Assembly (NCBI GenBank): GCA_025060245.1
Contig: JANXCP010000003.1
Span: forward strand, 1-55,433
DNA: 55,433 nt
Reading direction: 5' to 3'
Source: Thermoanaerobaculum sp.
Lineage (GTDB): Bacteria; Acidobacteriota; Thermoanaerobaculia; Thermoanaerobaculales; Thermoanaerobaculaceae
Part shown: piece after piece, positions 33,494 to 41,764 of the stretch
Numbering within the stretch: the stretch's first letter is position 1
How the letters are laid out: each line of letters opens with the position of its first letter
Translations under genes and position numbers: made by a program
Notes under the pieces: generated by a model
Seen by the model: the letters and a program-made list of their open reading frames with translations, nothing else
What the model was told of the DNA's origin: nothing
The model's database searches: none

Positions 33494-34288
33494 CTAGACC
33501 TCCCCCGCCCCCGTGGTGCGCAAGACCCACTCGGCGACACGGGGGTAGCAGCGGTAGACGCGCACGTACAAGGCGGCCTGCCAGGGGATGACCTTACAGC
33601 CGCCGCCGGCTTCCAAAAGCCGCAGGAGGGCTTGAGCCACCTGCTCGGGCTCAAGCACCGGCACGGTCCAGCGGGCCAGGACGGGTAGCTTCCTATGGGG
33701 CACACCGTCAACAATCAGACCGGTCCTCACGGGGCCCGGACAAACCCAGCCCAGCGTGATCCGGGAGTGGACCAGCTCCAGACGCAGGCAGGCGAGCAGG
33801 GCGTTTAACGCCGCCTTGCTGGCAGCGTAGATCCCACCACCGCGGTAGGGCAGCAATCCAGAAAGGGAGCTCACCACACCCACCGCGGCCGGTGCCGCCT
33901 CCTGCAAAAACGGGGCGGCGGCCCGCAACGTGTTGAGGGTGCCCAAAAAGTTCACACTCACCACCGCCTCGCTTTGGGCAGCTGGAGTGGTGAGCACCGG
34001 ACCGTGGTACCCCACTCCGGCGTTGGCCACCACCACCTGCCACCTTCCCAACCAGGACGCCGCCTTCCCCGCCACCTCCTGCATGGCCTCCGCGTCCCGC
34101 ACATCGGCGGGGAAAGCTCGCGCTTCTCCACCAACTTGCAAGACTTCTTGAACCACCCCGTCTAACCCAGAGGGGTCGCGGGCCACGAGGGCGACCCGGC
34201 AACCCCTGCGCCCCAATTCCACAGCCAGGGCCCGGCCAATGCCACGGCTAGCCCCGGTCACCAAAGCCCCCAGGTTGCGAATCCGCAT
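33494..34288 (-). CDS. Short-chain dehydrogenase/reductase
   Basis: This 264-residue classical SDR oxidoreductase shows TGASRGIG (cofactor loop, residues 10-17), NAGVGYHG, a catalytic serine in VSSLSG, and the YAASK catalytic Tyr-Lys pair near residue 153. The loop residues after the second strand (VARDP) favour NADP(H). A C-terminal segment of about 45 residues (EAGGGCKVIPWQAALYV...) resembles the DltE/YdfG-like reductases that act near membranes. The substrate is unknown. ATG 34288 is divergent from dusB, 41 bases apart. Confidence 0.9.
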   Translation of the reverse strand: MRIRNLGALVTGASRGIGRALAVELGRRGCRVALVARDPSGLDGVVQEVLQVGGEARAFPADVRDAEAMQEVAGKAASWLGRWQVVVANAGVGYHGPVLTTPAAQSEAVVSVNFLGTLNTLRAAAPFLQEAAPAAVGVVSSLSGLLPYRGGGIYAASKAALNALLACLRLELVHSRITLGWVCPGPVRTGLIVDGVPHRKLPVLARWTVPVLEPEQVAQALLRLLEAGGGCKVIPWQAALYVRVYRCYPRVAEWVLRTTGAGEV

Positions 34289-34312
34289 GGGGGAATGGTG
34301 GCACATGGGCTT

Positions 34313-34321
34313 TGTTATATT
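34313..34321 (+). promoter_or_regulatory. Extended -10 promoter of dusB
   Basis: TGTTATATT is an extended -10 element (TGnTATAAT type, -10 hexamer TATATT at 34316-34321) that ends eight bases before the dusB ATG at 34330. There is no clear -35 and no Shine-Dalgarno, so a leaderless message is likely. Confidence 0.5.
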
Positions 34322-34329
34322 CAACGTCG

Positions 34330-35304
34330 ATGCGCATTGGCCCACTGGTGGTGGAACCGCCTCTGATCCTTGCTCCCATGGCAGGGATTACCGACCGGGG
34401 TTTTCGCTTGGTGATACGCCGTCTGGGAGGCTGCGGCCTGGTGACCATGGAGTTTATTTCCGCCGACGGTCTGCTCCGGGCTAAACCCAGTACCCTGAGG
34501 ATGCTCCACTTTGTCGACGAAGAGCGGCCCATCGCCATTCAAATCTACGGTTCTGATCCCCAGGTGATGGCGGAAGCGGCTGCGCAGGTGGAGGCCATGG
34601 GTGCGGATGTGTGCGACATCAACATGGGGTGCCCCGCCAACAAGGTTCTAAAGGGCTGCGCTGGAGCGGCCCTGACCGGTGACCTTCCGCTGGCCCGTCG
34701 CATTGTGCAAGCGGTGCGCCGGCGCATTGGCATCCCGCTGACGGTCAAGTTCCGCCTGGGTTTACGCAGTGATCGCCTCACCTTCCTGGAGCTCGGACGC
34801 ATCCTGGAGGCCGAAGGGGTTGACGCCGTGACGCTTCACCCCAGAACCGCCAAGCAGATGTTTACCGGCCAGGCCGATTGGCACGCCATTGCCGCTCTCA
34901 AGGAGGCGCTCAGCATCCCCGTCATTGGCAATGGCGATGTAAAGAGCCCCGAAGATGCCCTGCGCATGTTCCGCCAGACCGGCTGCGACGCGGTGATGAT
35001 TGGACGCGCAGCGCTGTTAAACCCGTGGATCTTCCACCAAACGGCGAACCTTCTCCAGGGAAAGGTCCTCCACGAGCCCACCCTGGAGGAACGACTTGCT
35101 CTCGTCCGCCACCACCTCTCCCAGCTCCTGGCTGAGGAAGAGCCAAAAATTGCCCTCCACAAGCTGAAGACCTTCGTGGGCTGGTACACCCACGGCTTGC
35201 CCCAGGGCCGGCTCTTACGGGGAAAGCTCGCCCAACAGGCCACCGCAGCGGCGGCGATGGCAGAGGTGGAGGCCTTTTTTGCCCAGCTTCAGGAGGCAGC
35301 GTGA
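34330..35304 (+). CDS. dus: tRNA-dihydrouridine synthase (DusB-like)
   Basis: This 324-residue flavoprotein reduces uridines in tRNA D-loops. It has the TIM-barrel start LAPMAGITDRGFR, the catalytic-cysteine segment INMGCPANKVLKGCAGAAL (Cys near residue 97), KFRLG, HPRTAKQMFTG and the FMN phosphate-binding NGDVKSPED and MIGRAALLNPW near residue 230. The protein has the C-terminal helical domain of the DusB/Dus family. I chose ATG 34330 (MRIGPL), not the upstream TTG at 34312. The methyltransferase gene overlaps its stop by four bases. Confidence 0.94.
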   Translation: MRIGPLVVEPPLILAPMAGITDRGFRLVIRRLGGCGLVTMEFISADGLLRAKPSTLRMLHFVDEERPIAIQIYGSDPQVMAEAAAQVEAMGADVCDINMGCPANKVLKGCAGAALTGDLPLARRIVQAVRRRIGIPLTVKFRLGLRSDRLTFLELGRILEAEGVDAVTLHPRTAKQMFTGQADWHAIAALKEALSIPVIGNGDVKSPEDALRMFRQTGCDAVMIGRAALLNPWIFHQTANLLQGKVLHEPTLEERLALVRHHLSQLLAEEEPKIALHKLKTFVGWYTHGLPQGRLLRGKLAQQATAAAAMAEVEAFFAQLQEAA

Positions 35305-36452
35305 GGCGTTTGCCCAAACCCATACCCCGTGAAAAGCTTCTTCCCCTGCTGCACGACGTCCCGGAAGGGGTGTTCACCCCAGTATTTACCCAGGCTTGCG
35401 AGGTGGTGGACCTATTCGTGGGGGATTGCCTGGCCCACCTGGTCCATGAGCTGGCCCTGGGTGGGTTCTCGGGCAGCCCGGAAGATTTGGCCCACCAACG
35501 CGGGTACTCGGCGCACAAAACGCCAATGCTCCACCTGCTGCTGGACTGCCTGGAGCTCTACGGGCTGGCCAGGTGCGACGACAAAACCTACGAAGTGGCC
35601 CTTCCCGCCGGCCACGAGCCCCTCCCCCAGCGTTACCATCATTGGGTCGGCGTTGCACCAACTGCCGAACCCGCGCTGGCCGTGCAGCGTTTGGGCGCTG
35701 AGGTCTTCCCGCGGGTGCTTTCCGGGGAGCTGTCCGGCGAGGAAGCCCTCTTCTCTTTAGCCCACTTGGATCTGTGGTTTTCCTATTTTTCCAACGCCAA
35801 CGTCCACTACGCCCCGACCAACTCCCTGGCCGCGTTGGCCCTGAGCCGCTCCGTGGGGAAACATGCACGGATCCTGGAGCTGGGAGGGGGTGGGGGAAGC
35901 GCCGCGGAGGCTGCCTTTGCCAGCCTTTTGGCCACCGATCAAGCGCCGGCCCTGTACGTGTTCACTGAAGTTCACCCGGCCTTCCTCCGTCGGGGTGGGC
36001 GCCTGGTGCGTCAACTGGCTCCGCCGTCCTGCCGACTGGAGATCCGCCCCTACGACATCAACCTCACCCCCGAAGAGCAAGGACTTTCTCCACAAGAGTT
36101 TGATGCGGTGTTCGCGGTGAACGTGCTGCATTTGGCGGCCCATCTGGTGGAGGCTCTAACCCAGCTTCGGCGTTTGCTGGTACCGGGGGGTGCTCTGGTG
36201 CTGGGGGAGCTCATCCGCCCTTGCTTCTCCGCCCCGGTCCACCTGGAACTACCCTTTGCGTTGCTGCAAAGCTACCAGCAGGTGCAGCTGGCGCCTCGTG
36301 TTCGGACCCGCCCTGGCTTTCTCTGCCTGCAAGGGTGGCAGAACGCTCTGCACGAGGCGGGATTTGACGAGGTGCACGTGCTCCCCGCAGCTTTGCAAGA
36401 ATGCTTTGCCCATTACCCGGGTTTTTACTGCGCGGCGCTGGTGGCCCGTTAG
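35301..36452 (+). CDS. Class I SAM methyltransferase, small-molecule O-methyltransferase-like
   Basis: This 383-residue protein has an N-terminal helical/winged-helix-like part (about residues 30-105) and a C-terminal Rossmann methyltransferase with motif I RILELGGGGGSAAEA (near residue 192), an acidic residue after the second strand (FTEVHPAF), FAVNVLHLAAHL and LLVPGGALVLGEL. The plan resembles dimeric O-methyltransferases of secondary metabolism and methyltransferase domains of polyketide synthases; the substrate is unknown. It starts with GTG overlapping dus by four bases, so the pair is translationally coupled, though no biochemical link is evident. Its 3' end overlaps the convergent DUF4139 gene by four bases. 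Confidence 0.78.
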   Translation: MRRLPKPIPREKLLPLLHDVPEGVFTPVFTQACEVVDLFVGDCLAHLVHELALGGFSGSPEDLAHQRGYSAHKTPMLHLLLDCLELYGLARCDDKTYEVALPAGHEPLPQRYHHWVGVAPTAEPALAVQRLGAEVFPRVLSGELSGEEALFSLAHLDLWFSYFSNANVHYAPTNSLAALALSRSVGKHARILELGGGGGSAAEAAFASLLATDQAPALYVFTEVHPAFLRRGGRLVRQLAPPSCRLEIRPYDINLTPEEQGLSPQEFDAVFAVNVLHLAAHLVEALTQLRRLLVPGGALVLGELIRPCFSAPVHLELPFALLQSYQQVQLAPRVRTRPGFLCLQGWQNALHEAGFDEVHVLPAALQECFAHYPGFYCAALVAR

Positions 36453-37867
36453 GCCGGCCGACGCACACGCACCCGGTAGGTGAGGGTTGCCTGTCCTTGG
36501 GCGGGCACGGGCACAGAAAAGAGCACGGAAAACGCCGAGAGCTTGCGGTATGGAAGGGAATAGCTGAGCATCTCCCACTCGCCGGCGATGGTTTCCTCCA
36601 CCTCCACCACCACCGCTTCGTCTTTGTGGTTGCGCAAGCGGATTTCAAAGGCACTCTCCACGGTCTTATCAAACGTGCGGAAATCCGTTTGCACCCGTTC
36701 CGCCACCACGTCAAAGGCCGTCCCCACTTCCAGCTTCACCTGCTCGTCCTTGGGCGTGTGCTGGATACGGTCTTCCCCCATGAACTGCTCAGTGCCACGT
36801 CGATCCCGTTGGTACACGCGCACCACTCCCGCCGGCAGAGGCAAGCCTAGGTTATTGGCTGCCGTGTTAGCCAGCTCCAAACGCACCCGCACCGGCTCCC
36901 GCCGCAGCTCCTGGCGCCCCCAGAAGTTACCCGGAAAACCTTGGACCACCAATCGCTTCACCACCCTCACCCCATGAGCCGTCAAAAGAGAAACCTGCTT
37001 GTCCTGCCGGTCCAGGATGGTGGTGGGGCGGTCCAAGGTGTAGAGGTGGTACTCCCCCAGGGCTTCCTCTTCCATGCTCCGCGCTTCCTTGGCTGCCGCC
37101 ATCACCACGGGAACCCGTTCCGGTTGCGGGCGGACCACATGGACCTCGCCCGCCACCAACTGCAAGGTGGCCTCAGGGTAGGAAGCGCCGGAGGTGTTGG
37201 ACAGGGTGACCCATCCGGTCAGGCTTCCCTGCTCCCCCTTTTGCTCAAGACTTAACACGTAATCCGCTTGCCACTTGAGCCCCTCAGTGAGGTAGGTAGT
37301 TTGCACATTCCGCTTGCCGCCGCTCAGGCTCCTCAGCAACCAAACGAGGGTGGGACGATCGCGCAAGGTGGGTGGGACGTTGTCAAAAGCCAGCTCACGG
37401 TAGGCCGGGTTAGCCACGATACGATCGCCGATACGCCAAACCGTGCCGTTTTCCAACGAAAGCAAGGTGGCGCGAACCTCCTGCCGCACCGTCCCCGGGC
37501 CATCCAGCCGCGGCTCCTCGCGCACCAACGTCACCTCTTTACCCAAGAACTTCGCCAAAAGGGTCTGGGGCGAGAGGAGATCGTACTCGTAGTTTTGCTC
37601 CAAGACCTCCGTTTGGTCAGCCGTGAACGCCACCGTTTGTGGCATCACTTGCGCCGCAATGTCACGGTACTCCAATCGCACCAGCCCCTGGGGCAAATCC
37701 ACCCAGCGGGTGTCGCGCACCAGCGCGCGGCCCACGTGGTACACCGTCAGAGACACCTTTTGCCCACCGGCAGCGGAAGAAACCACCACCGGCGGGTTTC
37801 CCTGTGCCCAAAGGACGCCAGCCATTCCCATCATGACGGCAAACACCGTTTCCCAACCCCTGCTCAT
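36449..37867 (-). CDS. Exported DUF4139-domain protein
   Basis: This 472-residue protein has a signal peptide (residues about 1-22, cleaved after a LWAQG-like site) and then a mainly beta-stranded body with the DUF4139 pattern: KWQADYVLSL, GWVTLSNTSGASYPEATLQLVAGEV, and a C-terminal region ending VTYRVRVRR. Function of the family is unknown; members are periplasmic or surface proteins. The ATG at 37867 overlaps the selD stop by four bases (ATGA), so it is co-translated with selD. Confidence 0.85.
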   Translation of the reverse strand: MSRGWETVFAVMMGMAGVLWAQGNPPVVVSSAAGGQKVSLTVYHVGRALVRDTRWVDLPQGLVRLEYRDIAAQVMPQTVAFTADQTEVLEQNYEYDLLSPQTLLAKFLGKEVTLVREEPRLDGPGTVRQEVRATLLSLENGTVWRIGDRIVANPAYRELAFDNVPPTLRDRPTLVWLLRSLSGGKRNVQTTYLTEGLKWQADYVLSLEQKGEQGSLTGWVTLSNTSGASYPEATLQLVAGEVHVVRPQPERVPVVMAAAKEARSMEEEALGEYHLYTLDRPTTILDRQDKQVSLLTAHGVRVVKRLVVQGFPGNFWGRQELRREPVRVRLELANTAANNLGLPLPAGVVRVYQRDRRGTEQFMGEDRIQHTPKDEQVKLEVGTAFDVVAERVQTDFRTFDKTVESAFEIRLRNHKDEAVVVEVEETIAGEWEMLSYSLPYRKLSAFSVLFSVPVPAQGQATLTYRVRVRRPA

Positions 37868-38916
37868 AGCTCCCTCCCTCGGCCGGGGACCAAGTGCAGG
37901 ATTCCCGGCGGTCCCTCCAGCACCCGGCCCACCACTGAAGCTTCGGCCAGCTCGGCCTGCACCCTTGACAGCTGCTCTGCCGGCACCGCCGCCAGCAAAC
38001 CTCCTGAGGTTTGCGGATCGCACAGCAGCACCACCACCTCTTCGGCTTGTTCCTTCAGTCCCTGAACGTGCTCCGCCACCCACTGGCGGTTGGCCAACAA
38101 GCCCCCGGGGATGGCCCCCGCCTTCGCAGCCGCCTGTGCCCCCGGCAAGAACGGGACCGCCTCTGCCCAAAGCTCCAGGGCCACCTGGGAGGCCACAGCC
38201 ATCTCCCGCGCGTGACCCAACAGGCCAAAACCGGTCACGTCTGTCAGGGCATGGGCTACCCGGCGCAGCACCAGGCTGGCCCGCCGGTTAGAGGTCTTCA
38301 TGCTCGCCACCAGCGGTGGGAGCAGCTCTGCCGCCAGCCCCCCCCGCTTGAGCCACGTGGCCAGTACCCCGGTTCCCAGGGGCTTGGTGAGCAGCAGCAC
38401 ATCCCCGGGTTGGGCCCCCGCCTTGGTCAGGAAACGCTGAGGGTTCACCGTGCCCGTCACGGCCAGCCCGTAGGTGAGCTCTGGGCTTTTCACCGTGTGT
38501 CCGCCCAGCAAGGCCACCCCTTCCTGGGCGAGGGCCGCCGCGGCGCCGCGGAAGATCTGGCCCAACACGCCTAGGGGCAAGACCTCTTTGGGAAAACCGC
38601 ACACCGCTAAGGCCGAAAGCGGATCTGCGCCCATGGCGTACAAATCGGACAGAGCGTTCATCGCGGCAATAAAGCCAAAATCGGCGGGCTCATCCACAAT
38701 GGGGGTGAAAAAATCCACCGTTTGCACGAGGGCCAGATCTGGCCCCACCTGGATGATCCCCGCATCGTCCAAAGCATCGGCGCCCAACAGCACCCGGCGG
38801 TCGCGGGGAAATGGCACACCCGATAACGCTGCATGCAGGTCCGCCGGACCTAGTTTGGAGGCTCAACCGGCACAGCTCACCAGCTCGGTGAGCTTGATGA
38901 TTTCCTCACGCGTCAT
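37864..38916 (-). CDS. selD: Selenide, water dikinase SelD, selenocysteine-containing
   Basis: This enzyme makes selenophosphate from selenide and ATP. The reading frame needs readthrough of an in-frame UGA (38863-38865) that encodes residue 18 of 350: the N-terminus reads KLTELVSCAG-U-ASKLGPADL, where U sits at the known catalytic Cys/Sec position. An ORF starting at 38817 is only the truncated C-terminal part. Downstream motifs are intact: LLGADALDDAGI, the ATP-site KPLGTGVL, GGHTVKS and DVTGFGLLGHAREM. A hairpin 17 bases after the UGA (38837-38851) fits a bacterial SECIS. The stop overlaps the DUF4139 ATG. selA, selB and selC should exist elsewhere in the genome. Confidence 0.95.
38837..38851 (-). 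promoter_or_regulatory. Bacterial SECIS element in selD
   Basis: On the reverse strand AGGTCC-GGC-GGACCT forms a perfect six-pair hairpin whose three-base loop starts 17 bases after the UGA codon and carries G residues, the placement and loop composition expected for SelB-dependent Sec insertion. Confidence 0.8.
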
Positions 38917-38982
38917 AAGGGAATGGTACCACCCGCACCAACGCCAAGGCAGCTGCTCCCGTAGCCCGAAGTGGAGGTGGTG

Positions 38983-39075
38983 ATGCGAGGAACAGCTGCT
39001 CAGCCTCAGGCCCCCACCCTCGACCTCTTGGCAGTGGCGCTGGCGCTTTTGCTGCTCCTCACCCTCGCCCTTTAA
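38983..39075 (+). CDS. Putative 30-residue membrane protein
   Basis: This is a 31-codon ORF between selD and tyrA with GGAGG five bases before the ATG. The protein has a short polar start (MRGTAAQPQAP) followed by one strongly hydrophobic helix rich in Leu, Ala and Val to the C-terminus. Nothing in sequence assigns a function; it could be a small membrane protein of an unknown class. The ribosome binding site is the best argument that it is real. Confidence 0.45.
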   Translation: MRGTAAQPQAPTLDLLAVALALLLLLTLAL

Positions 39076-39117
39076 GGCCCGGCCAACGGAGTTAGGGTAG
39101 GATGCTCCGGGGGTGCT

Positions 39118-40224
39118 ATGGACCTGTCTCAACTGCGCGATGCCATTGCCGACGTGGACCGCGCCCTGTGCGAACTCCTGCGGCGGCGCATGGAGCTTGC
39201 CGCGCGAATTGGCGAGCTCAAGGCGCAACTGGGGGTACCCGTGGTGGTGCGGGATGTGGAGGATCGCGTCCTGAGCCGGGCGCGCCTCTATGCCGAAACC
39301 TGCGGCGTCTCCCCGGAGGTGATGGAGGCTATCTTTTCCGCCATCATCCGCGGCTCGGTGGAGCGGCAGCACCGCGTCGGGGTGGCTTTGCGCCGGGGCC
39401 GGGGGCAAAGAGTCTTGGTGGTGGGTGGTGCTGGGGCCATGGGAAACTGGTTCCGCAACTTCTTGGCCCTGGTAGGGCATCAGGTGGACGCCGTTGACCC
39501 CGCCTGGAGCCCGCTCCCACCCAGCGAGGGCACCTACGCCAGTTTGACTTGCGTTCCGTTACACGACTACGCCTACATTTTGGTGTCCGTGCCCTTGGCC
39601 CTCACCCCGGACGTGCTGCTCGATCTGGGGCGGCGCAAGCCTGCAGGTGTGGTGGTGGAAATTGCCTCCATTAAGACCCACCTGGAAGGGGCGCTGAAAG
39701 AGGCGGAGGCCCAAGGGGTACGGGTCCTCTCCTTGCACCCCATGTTCGGACCGGGAAAATCTCCATATCAGCCCCTCACCTTCGTACTCGCCAGCCGGCA
39801 GGACCCGGAGGCCGAGCAGCAGGCGCTGCTGCCCCTTCTTCGGCACCCGTACACCCACCTTGTCCCCGTCCCGTTCCCCCATCATGACCGCCTCATGGGT
39901 TGGTTGTTGGGCTTGGCCCACCTGACCGGCTTGCTCTTCGGCCGGGCCCTGGCGGCCTCCGGTTTGGCCCCTGCTCAGCTGCTGGCCTGTGCCTCCACCA
40001 CCTTCCTCAAACAGGCGGCCACAGCCGCTTCGGTGCTGTCGGAAGATCCCGACCTTTACTTGGACATTCAACGCCTCAACCCCCACCGCCGCCAGGTGTA
40101 CGAGGTCACCCGCCAAAGCTTGGAGCACTTGGTTCAGCTGGTGGAAGCTGGGGACCGAGAAGGTTTTCGCCAGCTCATGCAGGATGCCCGAGGGGCAGTA
40201 CCCGAGGTGGACCTTCGCCCATGA
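39118..40224 (+). CDS. tyrA: Chorismate mutase/prephenate dehydrogenase (bifunctional)
   Basis: This 368-residue protein has an AroQ-type chorismate mutase domain (about residues 1-90: LRDAIADVDRALCELLRRRMELAARIGELK, the usual catalytic-helix pattern with Arg and Lys) joined to a prephenate dehydrogenase domain (about 98-360; GGAGAMGNWFRNFL dinucleotide loop, SLHPMFGP with the conserved histidine). It carries out two steps from chorismate to 4-hydroxyphenylpyruvate for tyrosine. It matches the E. coli T-protein layout. A GGGGG purine run lies a few bases upstream of the ATG. The acyltransferase gene overlaps its stop by four bases. Confidence 0.93.
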   Translation: MDLSQLRDAIADVDRALCELLRRRMELAARIGELKAQLGVPVVVRDVEDRVLSRARLYAETCGVSPEVMEAIFSAIIRGSVERQHRVGVALRRGRGQRVLVVGGAGAMGNWFRNFLALVGHQVDAVDPAWSPLPPSEGTYASLTCVPLHDYAYILVSVPLALTPDVLLDLGRRKPAGVVVEIASIKTHLEGALKEAEAQGVRVLSLHPMFGPGKSPYQPLTFVLASRQDPEAEQQALLPLLRHPYTHLVPVPFPHHDRLMGWLLGLAHLTGLLFGRALAASGLAPAQLLACASTTFLKQAATAASVLSEDPDLYLDIQRLNPHRRQVYEVTRQSLEHLVQLVEAGDREGFRQLMQDARGAVPEVDLRP

Positions 40225-41135
40225 AGGCGCGCTTTCTCGCGGAATACGCGGGTCTTTTGGCCTTCGCCCAGCTTCTGCGGGCCTTGCCCCGGCCGTGGGC
40301 GCTGGGGGTGGGGGCAGCGGTGGGTCAATTGGGTTGGTGGCTCCGCATTCGCCGACAGGTGGTGATGGCCAACCTGTTGGTGGCCCTTCCCGGCGCCTCC
40401 CAGGCTCAGCGCCGGGCCGTTGCTGCCGCCGCGGCACGCAACTTTGGTCGCACGGTGGCCGAGTTCGTGCGCTTTGCCGGGCGCGACCGGCGGCGGGTGA
40501 AGGAGTTGGTGCAGGTGGAAGGCCTGGATGCCCTTCGCGTCGCGTTACAGAGGGGCCAGGGGGCTATGCTCGTCACCGGTCATCTGGGAGCCTGGGCGTT
40601 GTACGTCACCGCCTTGGCCGCCCACGGCATCCCCTGCACCTTGCTGGTGGGACGTCAGCACAACCCCTGGGTGGACCGATTCATCCTTGGGATCCCCGGG
40701 CGAGCGGTGCAGTTCGTTTCCAAAGGGCGTACCGCACCCCGGGAACTCATCAAAGCCCTGCAAGCAGGCCGCGCGGTGGTCATGGTGGCGGACCAAGATG
40801 CCGGGCCGCGAGGCACCTTTGCCCCGTTTTTTGGCCGCCTGGTTTCCACCTTGCCGCTTCCCGGTGCCCTCGTGGCTCGCTACCGCACCCCCCTCTTCCT
40901 CATGGTGGGATTTCGCCTAGCCGACGGTGGTCACCGCGTGCAGCTCACTGCCCTTCCCCAACCGGACGAAGGCGAAGAAGAACAGCTCCGAAGGGCGGTG
41001 GCCGGCCTGTGCAACGCTGCCCTGGAGGAGGCCATCCGGCAACACCCGGAGCAGTACTTTTGGTACCACCGCCGCTTCCGCCACTACCCCGAGCGCACCG
41101 CGCCTACGGGTGCCAGGCAATCCGGTGCGTCGTAG
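40221..41135 (+). CDS. LpxL/HtrB-family lipid A acyltransferase-like protein
   Basis: This 304-residue protein has an N-terminal membrane helix and the lysophospholipid acyltransferase fold of LpxL/HtrB enzymes that add late acyl chains to lipid A. Visible motifs are TGHLGAWALYV (near residue 112), the KGRTAPRELIKAL stretch, the VMVADQDAGPRGTFAPFFG block and LPGALVARYRTP. The usual HxxxxE catalytic pair is not intact: the sixth position after His is Ala (GHLGAWA). It may be less active or use another base. The ATG overlaps tyrA by four bases. Its last 52 bases overlap the convergent SRAP gene. Confidence 0.8.
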   Translation: MKARFLAEYAGLLAFAQLLRALPRPWALGVGAAVGQLGWWLRIRRQVVMANLLVALPGASQAQRRAVAAAAARNFGRTVAEFVRFAGRDRRRVKELVQVEGLDALRVALQRGQGAMLVTGHLGAWALYVTALAAHGIPCTLLVGRQHNPWVDRFILGIPGRAVQFVSKGRTAPRELIKALQAGRAVVMVADQDAGPRGTFAPFFGRLVSTLPLPGALVARYRTPLFLMVGFRLADGGHRVQLTALPQPDEGEEEQLRRAVAGLCNAALEEAIRQHPEQYFWYHRRFRHYPERTAPTGARQSGAS

Positions 41136-41764
41136 GTGGGGTTGTTGACCTTTCGCGAGACCGGCACCGCTTCCAACCAATCATCCGGTGCAGGGCGGAG
41201 TAGGGGCAGCACGGTGCTCCCGTTCCGATTGGTTGGATCAAGCCACCGTTCCCAGGCTTCTTCGGGCAAAATGGCCGGCATGCGCTGGTGGAAGGACCCC
41301 ACAAAAGCGTTGGCGGCGGTGGTGATGATGGTAAAGCTTTCCACTGCCGGTGCCTGCGGTGGCTCCCAGCGCTCCCACAACCCGGCAAAGGCCATGGGGC
41401 CCCCACGGCGCAATTGAAAGAAAAAAGGGACCTTTACCCTACCCTCCTGCTTCCACTCGTAAAAACCGGTGGCGGGGACCAGACAACGGCGGAAGGACAA
41501 AGCCTGACGAAAGGCTGGCTTTTCCGCCAAGGTTTCCGCCCGGGCGTTGATGAGTCGCTGCCCAATCTGGGCTTTCCTAGCCCAAGAGGGGATGAGGCCC
41601 CACCGCAACCACACCAGCCGCCGCTGCCCCGACTCTACACGGATGACCCCCGCCTCTTGCGTGGGTGCCAAATTAAAGCGCGGGGAAAGGGCGGGAACCT
41701 CGTCCAAACCGAACACCTCGGCGATGACCTCGGCCGGGGTGGCTTGCACGAACCGACCGCACAT
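41084..41764 (-). CDS. SRAP family protein (YedK/HMCES-like abasic-site shield)
   Basis: This 226-residue protein belongs to the SOS-response-associated peptidase family, which forms a thiazolidine crosslink with abasic sites in single-stranded DNA. All key residues are visible: Cys2 of MCGRF, RFNLAPTQ, INARAETL with Asn and Glu, CLVPATGFYEWK, and HQRMPAIL with the conserved His. The start is fixed by the need to expose Cys2 after removal of Met. It shares one base with the upstream hydrolase gene (TAATG), and it overlaps the acyltransferase gene by 52 bases at its 3' end. Confidence 0.95.
   Translation of the reverse strand: MCGRFVQATPAEVIAEVFGLDEVPALSPRFNLAPTQEAGVIRVESGQRRLVWLRWGLIPSWARKAQIGQRLINARAETLAEKPAFRQALSFRRCLVPATGFYEWKQEGRVKVPFFFQLRRGGPMAFAGLWERWEPPQAPAVESFTIITTAANAFVGSFHQRMPAILPEEAWERWLDPTNRNGSTVLPLLRPAPDDWLEAVPVSRKVNNPTYDAPDCLAPVGAVRSG

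Noticed and set aside
36449-38170. A longer start for the DUF4139 gene reaching 38170
   Set aside because: The first 101 codons overlap selD in another frame and are Gly/Arg filler; the signal peptide starts at 37867.
38863-39480. A reverse 205-codon ORF ending at the selD UGA
   Set aside because: It runs antisense to tyrA, and its last 17 codons are really the start of selD before the Sec codon.
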